DNA from: Xestospongia muta | Taxonomy: Eukaryota; Porifera; Demospongiae; Haplosclerida; Petrosiidae | Assembly: GCA_963693285.1 (NCBI GenBank) | Contig: OY848924.1 | Coordinates: 7,240,400-7,304,399, forward strand | Length of the DNA: 64,000 nt | Reading direction: 5' to 3' | Shown: one piece after another, positions 55,538-64,000 of the stretch | Layout: each line of letters starts with the position of its first letter | Numbering within the stretch: the first letter of the stretch is position 1 | Notes under the pieces: generated by a model | Seen by the model: only the letters and a program-made list of their open reading frames with translations | Told to the model about the DNA's origin: nothing | Database searches by the model: none | Made by a program: the position numbers and the translations under genes

Positions 55538-56768
55538 ATGTCAGAAAGTGATTTAAAGGATCTTAAAAGTGAAATTTTCAAATACAAAGGAAGAAAATTT
55601 AAAAGGCAACATCAACCTACAGGACTTTTAGCTCCAAATAAAGATAGTAAGTCTTCCATATGCTCCCAGTAGTCTGCACTGAATAAAACAGTAAAAGTGT
55701 GTTATTTGTACTATCATATCTATTTGTAATGCAATTTCTAATTTTGCAATGTAAACATAATTTCATGTTCATCATCATCTTCCTTAACAGATGCATCACT
55801 ACATCAATCAGCTCATTACCCCTCAACTAATACCACTCCTTCACGTTCCATCATCTTACCACCTCCACAACCTTTGAGTTCTAGTAAGAAACGGCCCATT
55901 TCAGCTAAAGGTCGCCCCAGACCTCAATCAATGGGATCCACTCAATCTCTAAAACCTCCTGACCAATACAGACTGCAATTTGCTCTACAGGTAAATACGC
56001 ATAATATTATTATATAGAACAATAGACATGTCTTCTTCTTTGCAGCATTATCAGCCACTCCCACCAATAACAGATTCAGAACCACAACCTGCTCCTGACT
56101 ATAGCCCCCTTTCCAACAAACACCAACTCTATGACGTTGACTCAGCTGTTGACTTGGAATACAGCTCACAATGTGGAACACCCATTGACTTGCCTCCTAA
56201 CTACCCTGTCTCTTACTCCTACGCTCATAGTATGAGTGACTCATCAGATAATGTAGCATCCTCACCTCATATGACTGGTTCTCCAAGACTGGCCATATTA
56301 AAGTCATTGTGTCCAAAAACCTCACCAAAATCTCATGTAAAAAGTGCCTCATCATATCTTCAACCACATAGTCCTAATCTAAGTCACCTTCACACAACTA
56401 ACTTACAAGTAGACAGTGTAACCGATAAACCACAACCTCCTTTCAGGCAATACGAATCTGAAAGTTCTTTGAAATACGTTAAAAAAAGTTCTACACCAAC
56501 TAAAAGACGTCATTCTTTACCAGATCATCACAATACAGTACAATTAGGACTAAAGTTACCTAACGGTGACCGTATTCAAGCAGATTTTCCACTCACGGCC
56601 ACATTAGAAGATATAAGACATCATGCTGAATCTTGTGCCAGTACTGATCTTCATGAGTGCATAATTACCACAAATGAAGTGCCTAGAAAAGTATTCAATG
56701 ATGAAAGTCAAACACTATATGAGAGTGGTATAACTGTACGTACTGTTCTATATTTTTCTCTACCTTAG
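55538..56768 (+). CDS. UBXN10: UBX-domain protein, UBXN10-like (343 aa, 3 exons)
   Basis: Exons: 55538-55646, 55791-55990, 56046-56768. The first 265 residues are Pro/Ser/His-rich and probably disordered. The C-terminal 80 residues form a UBX fold: VQLGLKLPNGDRIQADFPLT, then ECIITTNEVPRKVFNDESQT and LYESGITVRTVLYF. The EVPR-x-x-F-x-D and L-x-E-x-GI steps are those of UBXN10, a p97/VCP adaptor that acts at cilia with IFT-B in vertebrates. A RLAILKSLCP segment upstream also resembles UBXN10. The position next to CFAP107 with shared X-box-like motifs supports a ciliary role. The UBX assignment is firm; UBXN10 orthology is likely. Confidence 0.78.
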
Positions 56769-57467
56769 GAATAGTGTCCAATGTGTGATAATTTGTATGT
56801 ATGTATCAAATACTTCCAATAAATGTTGTTTGTTAAACATCATAGTTTGTTATTATTTATTCATTGTATGGACGTTTGACAACTTCAGCTAAAATGTTCA
56901 CAATCAATATTGATGGCATACTTTTTATTTACATAGCAACAAAACTCTCTAAATAAAATTGTACAAAGGTTGTAATTAATAATCTAATATTCATCATATC
57001 TACGTATATGATGTCATGACCTCACAAGGTTATACATGACACGATTGCAGTCATGATATACTAAAACAATAAATATTATTATCAAATTCACAAGGAAATG
57101 AGACCTGACATGACATTGTAATTATATTCACATAGTGTCAGATATGACACATGGTGTCAGATGTGACACATGTATTGTGTTGTCATTTAAGAGGTGTGAT
57201 CAATATAATCACTGCTTGGTAGAGTAATTTGTTAATTTATTATCGTTATTATTGACATAAAAAATCATTAATAGAATTAGGACCGAGAGTAGGAATACAC
57301 CACTCTGTTAGTTTCTTTATTAATAAAAACAAAAAACAAAAATTAAAATAATTACTATAGTTATTGAGATTTCACAGAAACATTTGTCAAGTTACTAACT
57401 TATACATATTATAGTTCTTTGTAATGATAATTTACTTAGTTAAAGGAGTCTTATGATAAAATGTGTA
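56769..57467. other. Convergent 3' spacer between UBXN10-like and SH2D5-like genes
   Basis: AT-rich; AATAAA near 56819 follows the UBXN10-like stop. Contains short direct repeats (ATGTGACACATG type, about 57138-57173). Confidence 0.4.
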
Positions 57468-61712
<4,245 letters not shown>

Positions 61713-62080
61713 AGTCTATTAGATAAAGTTAATCATATTAAATACAACACCATTTATGATATTAAGCCATTTTATAAGACATCCAAATCTTACTTCGTTG
61801 TTAATCTTCTTTCAGTATTATTCTACTGCTTCAATGGATTTTTACTTTATAACTGTCACCTATTTAACTACCACCTAGCTAACTCAGACAATCACGTGAC
61901 GTCATAGTCTACTATAGCAAGACGTCATTGACTAGAAATCACATGTTCATTATATCATCGTTAGAAGGCGTGGTCATGTTTCCATAGCAACAAAATAAAT
62001 AAACAACAAATTAGCTCTCGACTTTTCTTCACTCTATCTTACCTGTGACTTTCCATAATTAGAATACTGTAGGATTGTTT
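61713..62080. promoter_or_regulatory. Divergent promoter of SH2D5-like gene and CEP19 with X-box, E-box and CRE
   Basis: GTTTCCATAGCAAC at 61978-61991 fits the RFX X-box consensus GTHNCCATRGNAAC at every defined position, about 90 bp before the CEP19 ATG. CACGTG (61893-61898) overlaps a perfect CRE TGACGTCA (61897-61904), and a second GACGTCA half is at 61921-61927. The 5' exon of the SH2D5-like gene probably lies here too. Confidence 0.55.
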
Positions 62081-63929
62081 ATGATGGCCACCATTAAGCC
62101 AACAAAATGTTCATTGCGGTACCATCCCCCAACTTTTATTCTCTTCTACACTGATCTCTCAACAGGTAAGTGAGTACATAAGTAGGTACTGTTATACAAC
62201 AAATTAATGTCCCCTGTAGGAAAATGCAGGCAGAGATCAATGCCATTGAGAGGATTCCACAAGAGAACAAAGTGAGAAATAATTCTTTGTGGTACATCCT
62301 TGTATCAATTAGCAATAGTCGTATTGCAGGGAATATTTACAATGTTATTTCCTGAGAAAGTATGTCAGCAGCTCCTCAGAGACATGTAAATATTATGTTT
62401 CCAATTAAAAATATATTGTCAAAATGATTTTTAACCTTCATTTACAATATCTCTGTTACTGTAATATTCCTACTATGGTCTTGAATCATCAGGAGCATAT
62501 AGTATTTTATTAATTACTGGGTTGTCCTCTTTTAGAGGTAGATTAATCCAGGAAATTATATAGGGACAGATTTGATGGCAAATACCCTTATTAAGAGATG
62601 TCCTTGTAGAGAAATTCTACTGTACAGTGTTATAATTGTTTTCAATTATTTTTTCTCTTTCTAGAGTGTCTGATTACACAACCAGCCTTTTCAACCATTC
62701 CAGACATAAAGACTATTTTATTACTATCAAAAGACAACAGGTCAGTGTACTAATTTACAGCTTGTACTAATGTTCAGTTTTCACTTGTTGTTCAGTTGGA
62801 GTCACTCCTAGAGAGAGTCCGCAAAGCACAACAGGACTCTGCTCTCTCTTCTCCTCTCAGATTGAAACAAGACAATAAAGGAGATACTACATTTGATGAG
62901 TCACTTACTCACTTAGGACAACTGCCAGGACTCTCGGGAGTAAGTCTAGGGAAGACCAGCTCAAGGCACAGACCAGCACTTGACATTGATGATGAACTAG
63001 AACGGATTTTAAACAATGTTGAAGGAGATGATGACAGACTTCTAGAAGATGAAGAAGAGAATGGAGGTACCAATGCAATGGTCTTTGACAAATTTACAAA
63101 GGGAAGGCATAGTTCTCAAATTACAAGAGAAGTTAAATCAAAAGGTAGTGGAATAGTGTCAACAGTTACTACTGCTACCAGTAATGTAAGTACTACTGGT
63201 ATGAAAGGTACTGTTGATCAGAAGAAAGATTCAAAAACTACTTCAGATGAAGTCAGTGATCTTCTTACAAGTAGACTTAGGTCACGGGAAAGTTTACCAC
63301 CTCTCTCATCAGGAAAATTAACTGATATTCGGTCTCTTCCACCACTTCATTCAGCAACACTTAACACTTCTCTTCAATCACCTCGGCAAGGTCTGTCAAC
63401 AGCTGAGCAAGTAAATATTAAATCTTTTCCTAAAGCTTATGACACACAGTTAGAAAACAATGTCAAAGATAATATTGAGTCTTCTCTAATAAAGAAAGAC
63501 CCACTGAAACAGCAACCAGTCATTTCAACAGAATTAAAACAAAAACAAGAATATAATGATTACAGCTTGAGCCAAGAGGTTCTGAGTGAACTGAGTGAAG
63601 TACTGGAAGGAATGAGTGATAGTGAAAGTAATGAAGAAAATGATGATACTCCAATTATGAATACTGATCATCTTAAAGCACTTGACAATATCAAATTAGT
63701 CAGTTCAGATGATGCAGGCTCTGGAGAAGAAGATCATAAAGACTCACAGGATTTCAATAGGCTTGCAGAAACTGATTACAACAAACTAAAAGCTAACATG
63801 GAGAGAAGTTTTGAACAAAAACGAGTCAAACCAGACGACCCTGATTTTATCTATGACAAGGAAGTAGAGTTTGGCGGTCCTGTTATGGAGAGTGGATGGG
63901 ATAGCGATTCTAGTGCTTCTGAATTTTAA
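62081..63929 (+). CDS. CEP19: CEP19 orthologue with a long acidic insert (448 aa, 4 exons)
   Basis: Exons: 62081-62165, 62220-62271, 62665-62740, 62796-63929. The N-terminus (KCSLRYHPPTFILFYTDLST, GKCRQRSMPLRGFHK, NHSRHKDYF, KRQQLESLLERV) matches human CEP19 (KKCGIRFQPPAIILIY, GKIRQRIMPVRNFSK, NNPRHKSYL, RQLEKL) with no gap when exon 2 is joined directly to 62665. The C-terminus (KPDDPDFIYDKEVEFGGPVM, then SGWDSDSSASEF) matches the CEP19 end (KDDPNFVYDIEVEF, CGWDTESADEF). CEP19 is a centriole/basal-body protein that helps start ciliogenesis with RABL2 and IFT-B. Human CEP19 is about 165 residues; here about 280 extra Ser/Asp/Glu-rich residues separate the two conserved ends, within one exon. 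Confidence 0.9.
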
Positions 63930-64000
63930 AGTTTCAAACAACTTTTTTAACACTTAAAAAAGTAATACATTATGCATCATACATGACATTTTTAACTGTG
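63930..64000. other. CEP19 3' flank
   Basis: AT-rich sequence after the stop codon; the window ends here. Confidence 0.4.

Noticed and set aside
62330..62388. Candidate extra CEP19 exon
   Set aside because: It forces a frame conflict with the next exon, whereas joining 62271 directly to 62665 gives an ungapped match to CEP19.

Overview
The window looks like a compact, intron-rich, AT-rich animal genome, most likely a demosponge (Amphimedon queenslandica or a close relative). This is inferred from gene content: Eph receptor, p63/p73-type p53, Gbeta, thymosin beta and ciliary proteins, all with many tiny GT-AG introns (often 40-70 bp). No database search was possible. All exon models were built by hand from splice sites, reading-frame phase and remembered family sequences; phases close exactly in every complete model given here.

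Layout: a partial minus-strand exon (1-98); three tandem spermidine-synthase-like genes (1899-6829, +); a Rab-like GTPase with degenerate G motifs (7191-9795, -), head-to-head with a full Eph-type receptor tyrosine kinase (9959-18095, +); a dCK/dGK-type deoxynucleoside kinase (18540-20679, +); an R-SNARE of the VAMP type with two candidate alternative last exons (22888-24142, +, 5' end not found); a single-exon ankyrin gene (24489-25610, +) convergent with a single-exon multi-membrane orphan (25751-26620, -); G-protein beta subunit (28356-33600, -); an unrecognised exon-repeat protein (34140-35953, -), divergent from thymosin beta (36329-36501, +); a four-TM protein resembling the pore module of a K+ channel with a degenerate filter (37039-40464, +); a p53-family gene with C-terminal SAM domain (41085-53773, +); then a cilium-related block: CFAP107 (54310-55379, -), UBXN10-like (55538-56768, +), an SH2D5-like PTB-SH2 adaptor (57468-61712, -) and CEP19 (62081-63929, +).

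The most interesting points are: (i) the p53 homologue combines a p63/p73-like layout with a DNA-binding domain that appears to have lost canonical zinc and L3 residues; (ii) a channel-like protein with a broken K+ filter; (iii) an exon-duplicated repeat protein with a recurrent TMAxTAK-type motif; (iv) almost all long (CT)n/(GA)n microsatellites lie directly upstream of 3' splice sites and are always pyrimidine-rich on the transcript strand; (v) RFX X-box-like motifs in the shared promoters of the ciliary genes; (vi) a tandem pair of alternative VAMP tail exons.

Remaining DNA is introns and short intergenic spacers with many mini- and microsatellites. No tRNA, rRNA, CRISPR or autonomous transposon was recognised.
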